A stretch of DNA of 64,000 bases from GCA-020343675 sp964462945 (GTDB lineage: Bacteria > Planctomycetota > Phycisphaerae > Sedimentisphaerales > Anaerobacaceae), in contig CAYWZW010000006.1 of assembly GCA_964462945.1 (NCBI GenBank), positions 1 through 64,000 of the forward strand. Direction: 5' to 3'. Of the stretch, positions 33,668 through 42,840 are shown in pieces. The notes under the pieces were generated by a model. That model made no database searches, had not been told where the DNA came from, and saw nothing but the letters and a program-made list of their open reading frames with translations. The position numbers were made by a program, and so were the translations under genes. Positions within the stretch are counted from its first letter, which is position 1. Each line of letters begins with the position of its first letter.

Positions 33668-36600
33668 ATGAGCAAGAATCTGACGCCGAAAATCGTTTTA
33701 ATAATCGTCCTGGTGGCCGCCGCCGCCTGGGTCTTATACCCGCCCAGCAAGACCTTAAAACCGGGGATAGACCTGGCGGGCGGGACGAGTCTTATCTACG
33801 AGATCGACACACACGGCCTCAAAGAAGCGGAAAAAAAAGATTTAGCACAGGGAATGATCACCGTATTGCGAAGGCGAATCGACCCTGACAACATGCAAAA
33901 CATCGTATGGCGCCCGCAGGGCAACACCCGTTTCGAGATACAAATGCCCTTGGCCAGCGTGGGATCACGTCAGAAACGCCAAGACTATGAACAAGCCGAG
34001 AGAGACGTGCTCGACAAAAACGTCTCGCCCGCGAAAATTCTGCGATCGCTCGAAAGGCCGGCGCAAGAGCGGGCCGAACTGTTCGCGACGTTAGCTCCGA
34101 GCGATCCCAACAGGCAGAAGATTCTCGAAACTCTTGCCACAGTTCATGACGAGCGCAAGGAGCTGAAGGCCAAAAGAGACGAGCTCTACAGCCAGCTTCA
34201 AGCCGCGGAGGCCGGCCTGTCGTCGGCGGGGCTCAGCCTCGATCAGATCAACCAGAAGAGAACCGATTGGGTCAAGCTCAGCGAGCAGAAGCTCCAGGAG
34301 GCGCTGCGACAGCTCACCGACGCCAATGATACGCGCGCGCTGCTCACCGGATACGTGAAAACGTACGCCGACTGGTCCAAAGCCGCCGACCAGTATCTCG
34401 AAAAGAACGAGCAATACAGACAGGCAAGAGCAACTATCGACAAACTGAACCTGACTGGCGACCAGCTCAACATCTGCCTTGAGCAGGACGAGAAATCACC
34501 CAAACGCACAGAGCAGATCGAGAAGCTCAAGGCCGATTTCCCCGACCGGGCAAGCCAGATCGATCGCCTGGTGACCGCATTCGACGCCTATCGCCCTTTC
34601 AGAGGCAGACTGGACGACCCCAAGGACCTGCAGCGAATGCTCAAAGGCGCCGGAATCTTAGAGTATAGAATCCTGCCAACCCAGGGACATCCTCAAGTGG
34701 ATATGGACCAGATGACCGGCTATATCGAACGGCTCAAGGAAAAAGGGCCGAGATACGCCTCGGACACCCGGTATGTATGGTGTGAGATAGAAAAGATCGA
34801 CGACTGGAACGCCGCCGACAGAGAGGGACGGCCCTCGATTGTGGCGCAATTTGGTGAAAAATTCTACGTCCTGGCCAGCAGCGCGACCAACGAAGCCATG
34901 CTGCACGGCTCGGACAGAGGCGAGTGGAAGCTGGAGAAATCCTACCCGACAACGGACGACATGGGTCGAAGGGCCATCGGCTTTCTCCTCGATGACAGAG
35001 GCGGCAAGCTCTTTTCCAATGTCACCGGCAAGAACATCGACCGGCCCTTGTGTATTCTGCTCGATGGAATCGCCATATCGGCGCCGAATATCGAATCGCG
35101 CATTTACAAGCAGGGCGTGATCACGGGCAGCTTCAGCGAGACAGCCGTCGAAGACATGGTCAACAAGCTGAACGCCGGCTCTCTGCCGGCCCGGCTGGTC
35201 GAGCAGCCCATCTCCGTCAATACAATCGGCCCGTCCCTCGGCGCCGACAATCGCGACCAGGGCGTCAAGGCCGGACTGATCGGCCTTGCAGGGGTCATCG
35301 CGTGCATGGCGATTTACTACTGCGCAGCCGGCGCCATCGCCGATGCGGCGCTGCTTCTGAACCTGCTTTTTGTCCTGGCCATCATGGCCGGCCTTCGAGC
35401 CACGTTCACATTGCCCGGCATCGCCGGCGTAATCCTTACCATCGGCATGAGCGTCGATGCCAACGTCCTGATCTTCGAGAGAATCCGCGAGGAGCAAGAG
35501 CGAGGAGCGAGCCTGCGAATAGCCATAAAGAACGGCTACGAGAAGGCGTTCAGCGCGATCTTCGATTCCAACCTGACCACGGTGCTCTCGGCGGCGATTC
35601 TGTACTGGGTCGCGTCCGAAGACATAAAAGGCTTTGCCATCACGCTGATGCTTGGCCTGACGTCAAGCATGTTTACGGCCCTGTTCGTAACGCGGGTGAC
35701 TTTTGACTGGCTGCTGTCGAAGCGAATCATCAAAGATCGTCTGCTGATGCTCCGCCTCATCCGTAAGCCCAACATCAACTGGATGGGCCTCCGGCCGGTG
35801 TTCCTGGCCATCTCCGCGGTGCTGACCATCGGAGGGCTGGTCATTTTCTTCACCAGAGACGAGACGAAAAACAGCAAATACGACATCGAATTCACCGGCG
35901 GAACAAATGTCCAGATCATTCTGAAGGACGGCGCCAACCTGACCCGGCAGGACGTCGAAGACAGGATCCGCAAAATCGGAACCGATTTGAACAATGCGGC
36001 CCTGGCGGCGGCAAATGTTTACAGCGTTGGAGAATCCGGCAAACAATACGAAATCACCACGACGGAGACAAACAAGATGACCGTCGCCGTGACTTTCCCA
36101 CAGGCCGGCCAGCAATCGATAACGGAGCGAATCGGCGCCATAGAGCGCGCCCAGGAGCAGTTCCCCAGCGGACTGACCAATTTGCTCGTGGCACAGGACC
36201 CGAACAACGCCGCGACAATCCTTGTAGCGACCAGCGAGATGAACCAATCCCTCGTCAAAGACGTGCTGGCGGCGGCCTTTCCCCAGGCCACTATCTCAGA
36301 ACCCCAGGTCAATGAAGTCGTCAATAGCGCGATAATGACCGCGTTCACAGGTCAACTGGAAATACAGGAAAATCTCCAGCCGAGAATCATCTCCGAGGAA
36401 AAAATATCTGAAGAGATGGTAAACACTTATCCGGAGCTGGTTGATTTCCTGGGCGGCGTCAAGATTGTATGCGAAATCCAGAGACCCGTCGCCGCCGGAG
36501 AAATCACGGAGCGCTTCAACGATTTGCCGTTCAAACCCGACATGCGAAACATCCAGCGGTATCCATACCGAATCCTCGATTCCGGCCTGAATGAGATCAA

Positions 36601-37333
36601 CGATCCCAACCAGCCCGTCAAATCCTTTGCGTATGTCAGTGCCGAGCCCGAAGCGGGATTCCGGGAGCTTTCCGAGGACGAATGGACGCGTTTCGTCGAA
36701 AACGAAAAGACCAAAGTCCTGGCGGCGACCAGGCTCGAAACCTCACTGCCTCGGGTCAACCAGATAAGTCCATCCGTGGGAGGGGAAGCCAGAGCGCGCG
36801 CCTTAATTGCCATCGTGCTGTCGCTGGCGGTGCTGCTGGCCTATATCTGGTTGAGGTTCGGCAACCTGCGTTACGGCCTGGGGGCGGTCGTAACGCTCTT
36901 CCACGACACCTGTGTAACTCTCGGAGCGGTCACGGCGTGCACGTATATCGCCGCAACATTTATCGGGCAAGGACTCCTGATCGGAGATTTCAAAATTGAC
37001 CTGACAATGATCGCAGCCTTTTTGACCCTCATCGGGTATTCGCTCAACGACACCATCGTCATTTATGACCGCATCCGCGAGAATCGCCGAAAAGGGACGC
37101 TCACGGCCCAGATAATCAGCAACAGCATTAACGAGACTTTGCCGAGGACCCTGCTGACGGGCATTACCACGTTGCTTGTCGTGCTGACGATGTATGTTTT
37201 TGGCGGTTCCAGACTGAGAGGGTTCAACTTCGCAATGGTCTTTGGCCTGATCATAGGTACGTATTCTTCGATCGCCATATCGGCGCCGATCTTGTTGATC
37301 GGCATAGGGAAAAATAAGGAAAAAAGAAAATAG
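33668..37333 (+). CDS. secDF: Fused protein-export membrane protein SecDF with large helical insert
   Basis: 1221 residues joining SecD and SecF, which use proton flow to help pull proteins through SecYEG. SecD part: helix 1 at about 9-25, DLAGGTSLIYEID (about 35-47), then RRRIDPDNMQN. Between residues about 100 and 320 lies a long helical, coiled-coil-like stretch (QKLQEALRQLTDANDTRALL) before LQRMLKGAGILEYRIL; ordinary SecD has only a few residues here. The SecD membrane part (about 525-700) contains GMSVDANVLIFERIREE. SecF part: IEFTGGTNVQI (about 742), membrane helices from about 1040, and IGYSLNDTIVIYDRIREN. Fused SecDF is common in Planctomycetota. Confidence 0.94.
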   Translation: MSKNLTPKIVLIIVLVAAAAWVLYPPSKTLKPGIDLAGGTSLIYEIDTHGLKEAEKKDLAQGMITVLRRRIDPDNMQNIVWRPQGNTRFEIQMPLASVGSRQKRQDYEQAERDVLDKNVSPAKILRSLERPAQERAELFATLAPSDPNRQKILETLATVHDERKELKAKRDELYSQLQAAEAGLSSAGLSLDQINQKRTDWVKLSEQKLQEALRQLTDANDTRALLTGYVKTYADWSKAADQYLEKNEQYRQARATIDKLNLTGDQLNICLEQDEKSPKRTEQIEKLKADFPDRASQIDRLVTAFDAYRPFRGRLDDPKDLQRMLKGAGILEYRILPTQGHPQVDMDQMTGYIERLKEKGPRYASDTRYVWCEIEKIDDWNAADREGRPSIVAQFGEKFYVLASSATNEAMLHGSDRGEWKLEKSYPTTDDMGRRAIGFLLDDRGGKLFSNVTGKNIDRPLCILLDGIAISAPNIESRIYKQGVITGSFSETAVEDMVNKLNAGSLPARLVEQPISVNTIGPSLGADNRDQGVKAGLIGLAGVIACMAIYYCAAGAIADAALLLNLLFVLAIMAGLRATFTLPGIAGVILTIGMSVDANVLIFERIREEQERGASLRIAIKNGYEKAFSAIFDSNLTTVLSAAILYWVASEDIKGFAITLMLGLTSSMFTALFVTRVTFDWLLSKRIIKDRLLMLRLIRKPNINWMGLRPVFLAISAVLTIGGLVIFFTRDETKNSKYDIEFTGGTNVQIILKDGANLTRQDVEDRIRKIGTDLNNAALAAANVYSVGESGKQYEITTTETNKMTVAVTFPQAGQQSITERIGAIERAQEQFPSGLTNLLVAQDPNNAATILVATSEMNQSLVKDVLAAAFPQATISEPQVNEVVNSAIMTAFTGQLEIQENLQPRIISEEKISEEMVNTYPELVDFLGGVKIVCEIQRPVAAGEITERFNDLPFKPDMRNIQRYPYRILDSGLNEINDPNQPVKSFAYVSAEPEAGFRELSEDEWTRFVENEKTKVLAATRLETSLPRVNQISPSVGGEARARALIAIVLSLAVLLAYIWLRFGNLRYGLGAVVTLFHDTCVTLGAVTACTYIAATFIGQGLLIGDFKIDLTMIAAFLTLIGYSLNDTIVIYDRIRENRRKGTLTAQIISNSINETLPRTLLTGITTLLVVLTMYVFGGSRLRGFNFAMVFGLIIGTYSSIAISAPILLIGIGKNKEKRK

Positions 37334-37421
37334 AAACCAGAGCGGACACTCGCCGTGTTCGGCCCCGGCAATTCCTGCGATAGCAGGCAATCACGGTTTC
37401 TCTGCGGTGGGATTTGGGGAT

Positions 37422-37943
37422 ATGCAAAAGGATTTGAAAATAGGATTGGCGCTGGGCCTGGGGCTGGCCGCTGCGGCTGTGCTCTGGGTCGCCACGCGCC
37501 CGAGCATGAGCCCGGAGGCACGAATCCGGCAGCTTCATGAGGGCGACCCGCTTCGCCAGACCGGCGCCCAGCGCGAGCCAAACGAGCAACCCACGGTCAG
37601 CGTCATCGCCAGAAGCCCCGAGCCGAATTCGGCCGCCGGGCAAAGTGGCACGCCGAGCACGCCGCCCGCTGAAATCCCCGCTGCACCCATCGCTGGGACC
37701 CCGGCAGTCCGGACCGCCGTTGAGGAGCAGCAGGGCGTGGTGGACTCGACCGTACACGAGCAAACGGAGAAGATCGAAACGCAGCGATTCCACGTTGTAC
37801 GCAAGGGCGAAACGCTGTCCAGGATATCGCTTACGTACTACGGCTCGGCGGGCAAGTGGCGGAAAATCTTCGAGGCCAACAGAGAGACGATAAAGGACCC
37901 GGACAAGCTCACTCCTGGAACAAAGCTCATCATCCCGGACTGA
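37422..37943 (+). CDS. Membrane-anchored LysM protein
   Basis: 173 residues from ATG 37422 (a GTG at 37407 is possible). Short cytoplasmic MQKDLK, a membrane anchor IGLALGLGLAAAAVLWVA (about 7-24), a Pro/Ala/Thr-rich linker (about 40-110), then a C-terminal LysM domain: FHVVRKGETLSRISLTYYGS, KWRKIFEANRE and KLTPGTKLIIPD. LysM binds peptidoglycan or chitin-like glycans, so this probably ties the envelope to the wall. It is convergent with the 6-phosphogluconolactonase gene, with only four bases between stops. Confidence 0.85.
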   Translation: MQKDLKIGLALGLGLAAAAVLWVATRPSMSPEARIRQLHEGDPLRQTGAQREPNEQPTVSVIARSPEPNSAAGQSGTPSTPPAEIPAAPIAGTPAVRTAVEEQQGVVDSTVHEQTEKIETQRFHVVRKGETLSRISLTYYGSAGKWRKIFEANRETIKDPDKLTPGTKLIIPD

Positions 37944-37947
37944 ACAA

Positions 37948-38718
37948 TCAGGGCCGCAGCCGTTCCAGGTCCTGTGCCGCCGCCTTGTCAACCAGCCAGG
38001 TGACCCTGTCGAGAACGGGCCAGAGGGCGTGAATAGGGTACCGCACTTCATCCGGCTCACTGGTCAGGACTTCCTTGAGAATCTGCGATTTTTCCTGGCC
38101 ACAAACCAGTACGACCAGATGAGATGCAGCGGACAAGACCGGATGGGTCAGTGTGATCCTGTTGAGCTTCTCATCCAGGACATAAACGACACATGCCAGG
38201 TCTTCCGTGTCAAACGTGGCGTATGAATTCGGAAACAGCGAGCCCGTATGCCCCTCAGCGCCCATCCCAAGCACAATCAGATCGAACTGGGGCATCCGCC
38301 CGGCTTCCAGACCGAACACCTCTCGAATGGTTTCTTCGTAGCGGCGAGCCGCAGCCTCAAAATCGTCGTACTCAGTCGGGATTCGATGGACGTTCCCTTC
38401 CGGGATGGCCACGTCACGCAGGAACGTTTCGGCGGCCAGCCTGTAATTGCTCGAATCCGAATCGACGGCGACGATCCGCTCATCAACCCAGAACAAATGG
38501 ATCCGATCCCAGGGCAGAGCGTGAGCCTGTGGAATCTTGCCGAGCAGCTCAAAGAAACGTTTGGGTGTATGTCCCCCCGATATAGCCACGCAAAAGGCAG
38601 CCTTAGCTCCGATGGCCTTTTTCGCCTCGGCGACAAAAATCTCGACGCTTCGCTGAGCCAGACTCTCAGGATCGGCAACAATTTCAACATTCGGTTTATG
38701 TTTTGCCGTAGTTTTCAT
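37948..38718 (-). CDS. pgl: 6-phosphogluconolactonase
   Basis: 256 residues from ATG 38718 with GGGGGA about 6 bases upstream. Pgl hydrolyses 6-phosphoglucono-lactone in the oxidative pentose phosphate pathway. Signatures: CVAISGGHTPKRFFELL (about 44-60), LFWVDERIVAVDSDSSNYR (about 76-94) and LIVLGMGAEGHTGSLFPN (about 149-166). A longer frame starting at 38772 would add residues beginning MVRQAHHPERSRR, which is a translated dispersed repeat and not protein. No neighbouring zwf or gnd. Confidence 0.93.
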   Translation of the reverse strand: MKTTAKHKPNVEIVADPESLAQRSVEIFVAEAKKAIGAKAAFCVAISGGHTPKRFFELLGKIPQAHALPWDRIHLFWVDERIVAVDSDSSNYRLAAETFLRDVAIPEGNVHRIPTEYDDFEAAARRYEETIREVFGLEAGRMPQFDLIVLGMGAEGHTGSLFPNSYATFDTEDLACVVYVLDEKLNRITLTHPVLSAASHLVVLVCGQEKSQILKEVLTSEPDEVRYPIHALWPVLDRVTWLVDKAAAQDLERLRP

Positions 38719-38720
38719 AA

Positions 38721-38772
38721 TTCCCCCGGCTTTCCTTCGACTACGCTCAGGATGGTGAGCCTGTCGAACCAT
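38721..38772. repeat. CTTCGACTACGCTCAGGATG element upstream of pgl
   Basis: A dispersed element read on the minus strand as GGTTCGACAGGCTCACC-ATCCTGAGCG-TAGTCGAAGG. Relatives sharing the TCGACTTCGCTCAGG core lie near 4004-4022, 12484-12520 and 47731-47750. It occupies the pgl leader and extends the reading frame without a stop. Confidence 0.7.
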
Positions 38773-39028
38773 GCCCCCAGACGAGAAAGTACGTTCTCAC
38801 TTGAAATCATACTCCCACCTCTCTGATCGCTCAAATGCAGACTGTCTTATATTATCCACTCCCGGAGACGATTTAGCCAGAAAATCTTCCAAAAAAATCC
38901 GCCTATTTTGTAACTCCTTTTCAAAGGGGAGTTTACAGACTCTAAACCACCGGTCCGGCCGCCAAAGGCCGCAAGCATCGTCAGCCTAACGGGGCGGAAT
39001 GGCCGCCATGTAATCTCTTGCGCTCTCT

Positions 39029-40507
39029 CTATTTCCCGTCACCTTTTGCCGCCGCCAATATTTCTTTTTCTTGATTGTTCCAGTCGCCGCCCAGCGCCAG
39101 GTAGAGATTTACGCGCGTGGTCCATATCTGGCCCTTGAGCACGATCAGGTCTTCTTCAGCCATTCTCCTGCGCCGCTCGGATTCCAGAACCGTCAGGATT
39201 CCGTCGATGCCCTGCTGATACCGCTGCCGTGACAGTTCCTCGGCAGCTTTGGCCTCACTGAGCCGACGCTCGGCGTGCTCCAGTTGCGTTTGCAGCATCT
39301 GCTCCCCGGCCAGGGCATCTTCGACCTCCCTCATCGCGGTCAGAACGACGCTGGAATAATTCGCCGCTAACTCAGCGTAGCGCGCCTTGGCCGCATCGAT
39401 TTGCGCGCGAATCTGGCCGCCCTTGAAGATCGGCTGGGCCAGACCCATTAACACTGCATACGTCTCTGAATAACGCTTCCAAATATCCTCCCACGTGTCG
39501 GCGCTCGTACCGTAACTGGCCGTAAGCGTCAAGTCCGGGCACAACTGCGCGATACTGGCGCCGATCATCTCATTCGCCGAGCGCAGGGCCAGCTCCGCCG
39601 CCCTGACGTCCGGCCGCCGGTCCAGAAGTGCAGCGGGTATGCCAATCGGGACCGGCTCCAGGTCCGGCAAATCCGTCAACGTCTCAGGCAGTTCCTCGGA
39701 CGATCCCGGCGGACGAGCCAGAAGCACGTCAAGAGCGTGACGCGCTTTTATCAAAGACAGCTCAATCACGGGCTCGACAGCCTGCAGCGCGGCCAGATTC
39801 TCGCGCGCCAGCCGGATATCCACCGGCCCGACCAGACCCTGCTGATACCGCCTCTGGACAATCTCCAGAGTCTTCTGCTGGTTCTCCGTGTTCGCCGAGG
39901 CTATCGCCAACTGCCGCTGAATCGTTGCGATATTGATCCGCGCGCCGACGACACCGGCGATCAGCGAATTCGTCAGGGCCTGCTCGGTCGCTTCGGCAGC
40001 TAACATCTGGGCCCACGCGGCACGCTCGGCGTGCTTGAGCTTACCGAACAGGTCGAGCATGTACGCAACGGAAATGTCCTGTGTCCAGGTCGTGCTCATG
40101 ACCGTAAATCTGCCCCCGCCGAATGGAGTCTGGCCCAGGTTGAAGGAGCGTTTACTCCGGTCACGGGCGATGCTGTAAGAGACATCCGGCAGCCGTCGCC
40201 CGTGCGCCTCGGCCATCGCCGCCTGCGCCTGCAGCACCCTCGCCGCGGCCGCTTTCAGATCATAGTTGTTCTGGAGCGCCTCACGCACGAGCAGCGCCGT
40301 CGGCGGATCGCCGAATCGCTCCCACCATCTGTCAACGTCATTGAAATCATTGACATCCTGTTTGTGTATTCCGGGTCGCTCATAGCCGCCGGAGATCTCT
40401 GCTGCGGTTTGGGGCCTGGAATACTTCGGCCCCAACATGCAGCCCGCGGAGATTACACAAACCAGGATAGGAAACAGCCAACACATAGAACGCAATTGCT
40501 TCTTCAT
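39029..40507 (-). CDS. Outer-membrane efflux lipoprotein (NodT/TolC family)
   Basis: 492 residues. RND-type outer-membrane channel: lipobox at ILVCVISAGC (about residue 23), then MLGPKYSRP, the usual start of the NodT group. Two OEP repeats with long helices follow (AAARVLQAQAAMAEAHGRRLPDV; RRYQQGLVGPVDIRLARENLAAL and RQRYQQGIDGILTVLESERRR, the paired motif of each half). DRRPDVRAAELALRSANEMIG (about 300-320) is highly conserved in the family. It overlaps the upstream TetR gene by ATGA, so the regulator and channel form one operon. No membrane-fusion or RND pump gene is present in the window. Confidence 0.92.
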   Translation of the reverse strand: MKKQLRSMCWLFPILVCVISAGCMLGPKYSRPQTAAEISGGYERPGIHKQDVNDFNDVDRWWERFGDPPTALLVREALQNNYDLKAAAARVLQAQAAMAEAHGRRLPDVSYSIARDRSKRSFNLGQTPFGGGRFTVMSTTWTQDISVAYMLDLFGKLKHAERAAWAQMLAAEATEQALTNSLIAGVVGARINIATIQRQLAIASANTENQQKTLEIVQRRYQQGLVGPVDIRLARENLAALQAVEPVIELSLIKARHALDVLLARPPGSSEELPETLTDLPDLEPVPIGIPAALLDRRPDVRAAELALRSANEMIGASIAQLCPDLTLTASYGTSADTWEDIWKRYSETYAVLMGLAQPIFKGGQIRAQIDAAKARYAELAANYSSVVLTAMREVEDALAGEQMLQTQLEHAERRLSEAKAAEELSRQRYQQGIDGILTVLESERRRRMAEEDLIVLKGQIWTTRVNLYLALGGDWNNQEKEILAAAKGDGK

Positions 40508-41178
40508 TCGATCTTCCCCTCGGCATAGGCGCGAATTCCGGCGGCGGAAAACGCCACGATGTGGTCGATGAGCTCGGCCGGATCGTACATGGCCAGCGCC
40601 TCGTCATCCGTCCACCGCAGTATAGGTTTTATTCGGATTGTATGGATGAGCTGCCCGACCAGAGAGAACACAACCAGAGGAACCTTCGACTCGTCCAGGC
40701 TGGGGCAAACCTTTCCCAGGGCCTTCTGCATCATAACCAAGGTCGGTTTGATCACCTCCTCGCCAAACATGTTCGACGACAGATGTGGATCAGTCATCTC
40801 GCGGGCCATCAGCCTGATCAGTCGTCGGCCGGCCCGTTGGTCCACGAGCGGGCCAACAAAGGCATAGGCAAATGAACGCAGAAGCTCCTCCAAAGAGGGT
40901 TTGCCGCCGGTCTCTGACATGACCTTGTCAATACTCGCTATGCGGGTGTCCCGCAGCGAGAGCAAATGACGGCGCCAGACCTCCTCGTAGAGATTCTCTT
41001 TGCCCCCGAAGTAGTAGTTGACCGATGCGATGTTGCAGCCGGCGGCGCGGGCGAGGTCGCGAATGCTGGTTCCGTCGAAGCCGCGCTCAGAGAAAAGCTC
41101 TTCCGCCGCGTCAAGCAATCGGTCCCGCACCCCCTTGGCAGGGCTGCTGATTGTGCTATTCTCCTGTGAGATTACCAT
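40504..41178 (-). CDS. TetR family transcriptional regulator (CerR-type)
   Basis: 224 residues. N-terminal helix-turn-helix: RLLDAAEELFSERGFDGTSI, RDLARAAGCNIASVNYYFGG (about 21-60). The C-terminal ligand domain resembles the CerR/DUF1956 group that guards efflux operons (RLIRLMAREMTDPHL). It is the first gene of a two-gene unit with the outer-membrane channel and is expected to repress it from the inverted repeat at 41198-41221. The inducer cannot be told from sequence. Confidence 0.9.
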   Translation of the reverse strand: MVISQENSTISSPAKGVRDRLLDAAEELFSERGFDGTSIRDLARAAGCNIASVNYYFGGKENLYEEVWRRHLLSLRDTRIASIDKVMSETGGKPSLEELLRSFAYAFVGPLVDQRAGRRLIRLMAREMTDPHLSSNMFGEEVIKPTLVMMQKALGKVCPSLDESKVPLVVFSLVGQLIHTIRIKPILRWTDDEALAMYDPAELIDHIVAFSAAGIRAYAEGKIE

Positions 41179-41197
41179 ATCGAAGCTCCTAAACGCT

Positions 41198-41221
41198 TGT
41201 TTTATACAATAGTTTAAAACA
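41198..41221. promoter_or_regulatory. Candidate TetR operator
   Basis: Inverted repeat TGTTTTA-N10-TAAAACA, 20 bases upstream of the TetR start codon. The same region also shows CGCTTGTTTT and CACTTGTTTT as direct half-sites 24 bases apart. Position and symmetry fit autoregulation. Confidence 0.6.
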
Positions 41222-41330
41222 CTTGTTTTGATTTAGCAATGATATTTTTGTATTTGCGTACGTTTTTTTATTCTTTCAGAAAAGTCCTAAAAAATACTGG
41301 TGTTTTGTACTAAAACCTGCTATTGCCGGG

Positions 41331-42725
41331 GTGCTCAAGAACCGGATCGGCGGCGAGGTGGGCTGGCCCGCCTTACGCCTGGCGGGCTGGCAGCAGAAGT
41401 CCTACGCCGTCACATCCGGCATTCACACGCTCAAGTGGCGCTACGTCAAGGATGGCAGCGGCCAGTCCGGCGACGATTGCGGCTGGGTGGACTTCGTCCA
41501 GTGGACCGGGCCTTCGCCGGACCAGAACCCGGCCAACTGGCAGGAAATCGCCTACAAGCATGACGTGGCCGGCCGGCGCGTTGAGAAGGCAGTGGAAGGG
41601 TATTCTACTCGCTACTGCTACGACGGCGACCACGTGATCGCCGAGTACGACGGCAATAACAACCTGCTGCGCAAATACATCTATGGTCCGTGTATCGATG
41701 AGCCCGTCAGCATGATCGAGGTCGCCGACGCCAGCGCGACCTACTACTACCACTTCGACGCCTTGGGCAGCGTCGTGGCCCTCAGCAACAGCACCGGCGA
41801 TACCGTCCAGACCTATGAGTACTCCGTCTATGGCGAAGTGGCCGTCGAGGACGCCAACCACACCAACCCCTACATGTTCGCCGGCGTGCGTTATGACATC
41901 GAAATAGGCCTTTACTACAACCGTGCCCGGTACTATAATCCCTATACAGGGCGGTTCCTCCAGACCGACCCCATCGGCTACGGCGACGGGATGAACCTGT
42001 ATGCCTACTGCGGGAATGACCCGGCCGGTAGGACCGATCCCAGCGGTTTGATATGGCAAGGAACTGGCCTGATCATGGTCGTGCCCACCATGTTCTCGCC
42101 TGCTAGCCTAAACGACAATCCAGGTTTGGTTCCAGGAGAGGTTGTTGCTGTGGTCCTTAGTCTCGCTGCCGTAGCCGCGCTTTCTCCGGCGATGCAAGAG
42201 TTCGTGTTCATTCAAGTTTTCCGCGTACTAGCGGGTATTCAGATGACTCATAGCACTTCGTATTGGTGGGCTTCGTTTATTGAAGTCGCAGATTATGACG
42301 ATGTAAATGGCGACGGGGTGATCGACGAGCATGACTTAGGCCCGGGGCAAACAAAAAGTGATCTAATTCGTCAGATAAAATGGGTGGAGGTCGTCGGTGT
42401 TCTCAGCATAGAGGACAGGGAACGGGGCGCCTGGTACCTTCAAGGGGCGGGGTACTCCGATCCTGTAGCCGCCTACTATGGAGCGCAAATTGCCTCACAG
42501 TACTATCCTAAAGAGCCACCAGAGGAATACCGGGATCCTGCACTTCAAGGGGGCACCCATGGTTATGAATTCTCGCTGCTTACGAGTTGGATCATAGACC
42601 ACATTCGTTGGATTCAGGACATCATCGACGCGACTGAATATAAAGGAGGGGGCCGCTACTATGTGCAGGGTGTCGGTTATGTTGACAAATATGGGAACCC
42701 AACAGATGGGAACCCAAACCATTGA
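41331..42725 (+). CDS. RHS-repeat protein fragment 1 with variable C-terminal tip
   Basis: A 464-residue open frame lacking the RHS N-terminal shell. It begins abruptly at 41331 (GTG) inside a beta-sandwich module. Residues about 60-240 are the conserved RHS core: YVYD-type repeats, YYYHFDALGSVVALSNSTGD, and the terminal RARYYNPYTGRFLQTDPIGYGDGMNLYAYCGNDP. This part is nearly identical to fragment 2. After TDPSG (about 239) the sequence differs completely, as expected of a polymorphic toxin or effector tip; this tip has a hydrophobic stretch (VVAVVLSLAAVAALS) and an EF-hand-like DVNGDGVIDEHD. A 24-base insertion at 41367-41390 is absent from fragment 2. Probably a displaced C-terminal cassette, not a full gene. 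Confidence 0.75.
   Translation: MLKNRIGGEVGWPALRLAGWQQKSYAVTSGIHTLKWRYVKDGSGQSGDDCGWVDFVQWTGPSPDQNPANWQEIAYKHDVAGRRVEKAVEGYSTRYCYDGDHVIAEYDGNNNLLRKYIYGPCIDEPVSMIEVADASATYYYHFDALGSVVALSNSTGDTVQTYEYSVYGEVAVEDANHTNPYMFAGVRYDIEIGLYYNRARYYNPYTGRFLQTDPIGYGDGMNLYAYCGNDPAGRTDPSGLIWQGTGLIMVVPTMFSPASLNDNPGLVPGEVVAVVLSLAAVAALSPAMQEFVFIQVFRVLAGIQMTHSTSYWWASFIEVADYDDVNGDGVIDEHDLGPGQTKSDLIRQIKWVEVVGVLSIEDRERGAWYLQGAGYSDPVAAYYGAQIASQYYPKEPPEEYRDPALQGGTHGYEFSLLTSWIIDHIRWIQDIIDATEYKGGGRYYVQGVGYVDKYGNPTDGNPNH
41367..41390. repeat. 24-base palindromic insertion in RHS fragment 1
   Basis: CCCGCC-TTACGCCT-GGCGGG plus CTGG, present here and absent from the paralogous site near 45603 in fragment 2. GGGCTGG stands on both sides, compatible with a 7-base target duplication. 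The insertion is in frame and adds eight codons. Confidence 0.65.
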
Positions 42726-42840
42726 TTTGATTGAATCTATTGACATTCTTGAGAATTGTGCATATAATCTTCTGTAGTATGTCAAAGATTCAGGAGGCAG
42801 AGAAGAAGCTGGGTCAATTAAACGTTGGTGGAGGAAAGTT

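Noticed and set aside
38719..38772. Longer N-terminus for 6-phosphogluconolactonase
   Set aside because: MVRQAHHPERSRR is a known style of translated dispersed repeat; the family start and a ribosome site are at 38718.
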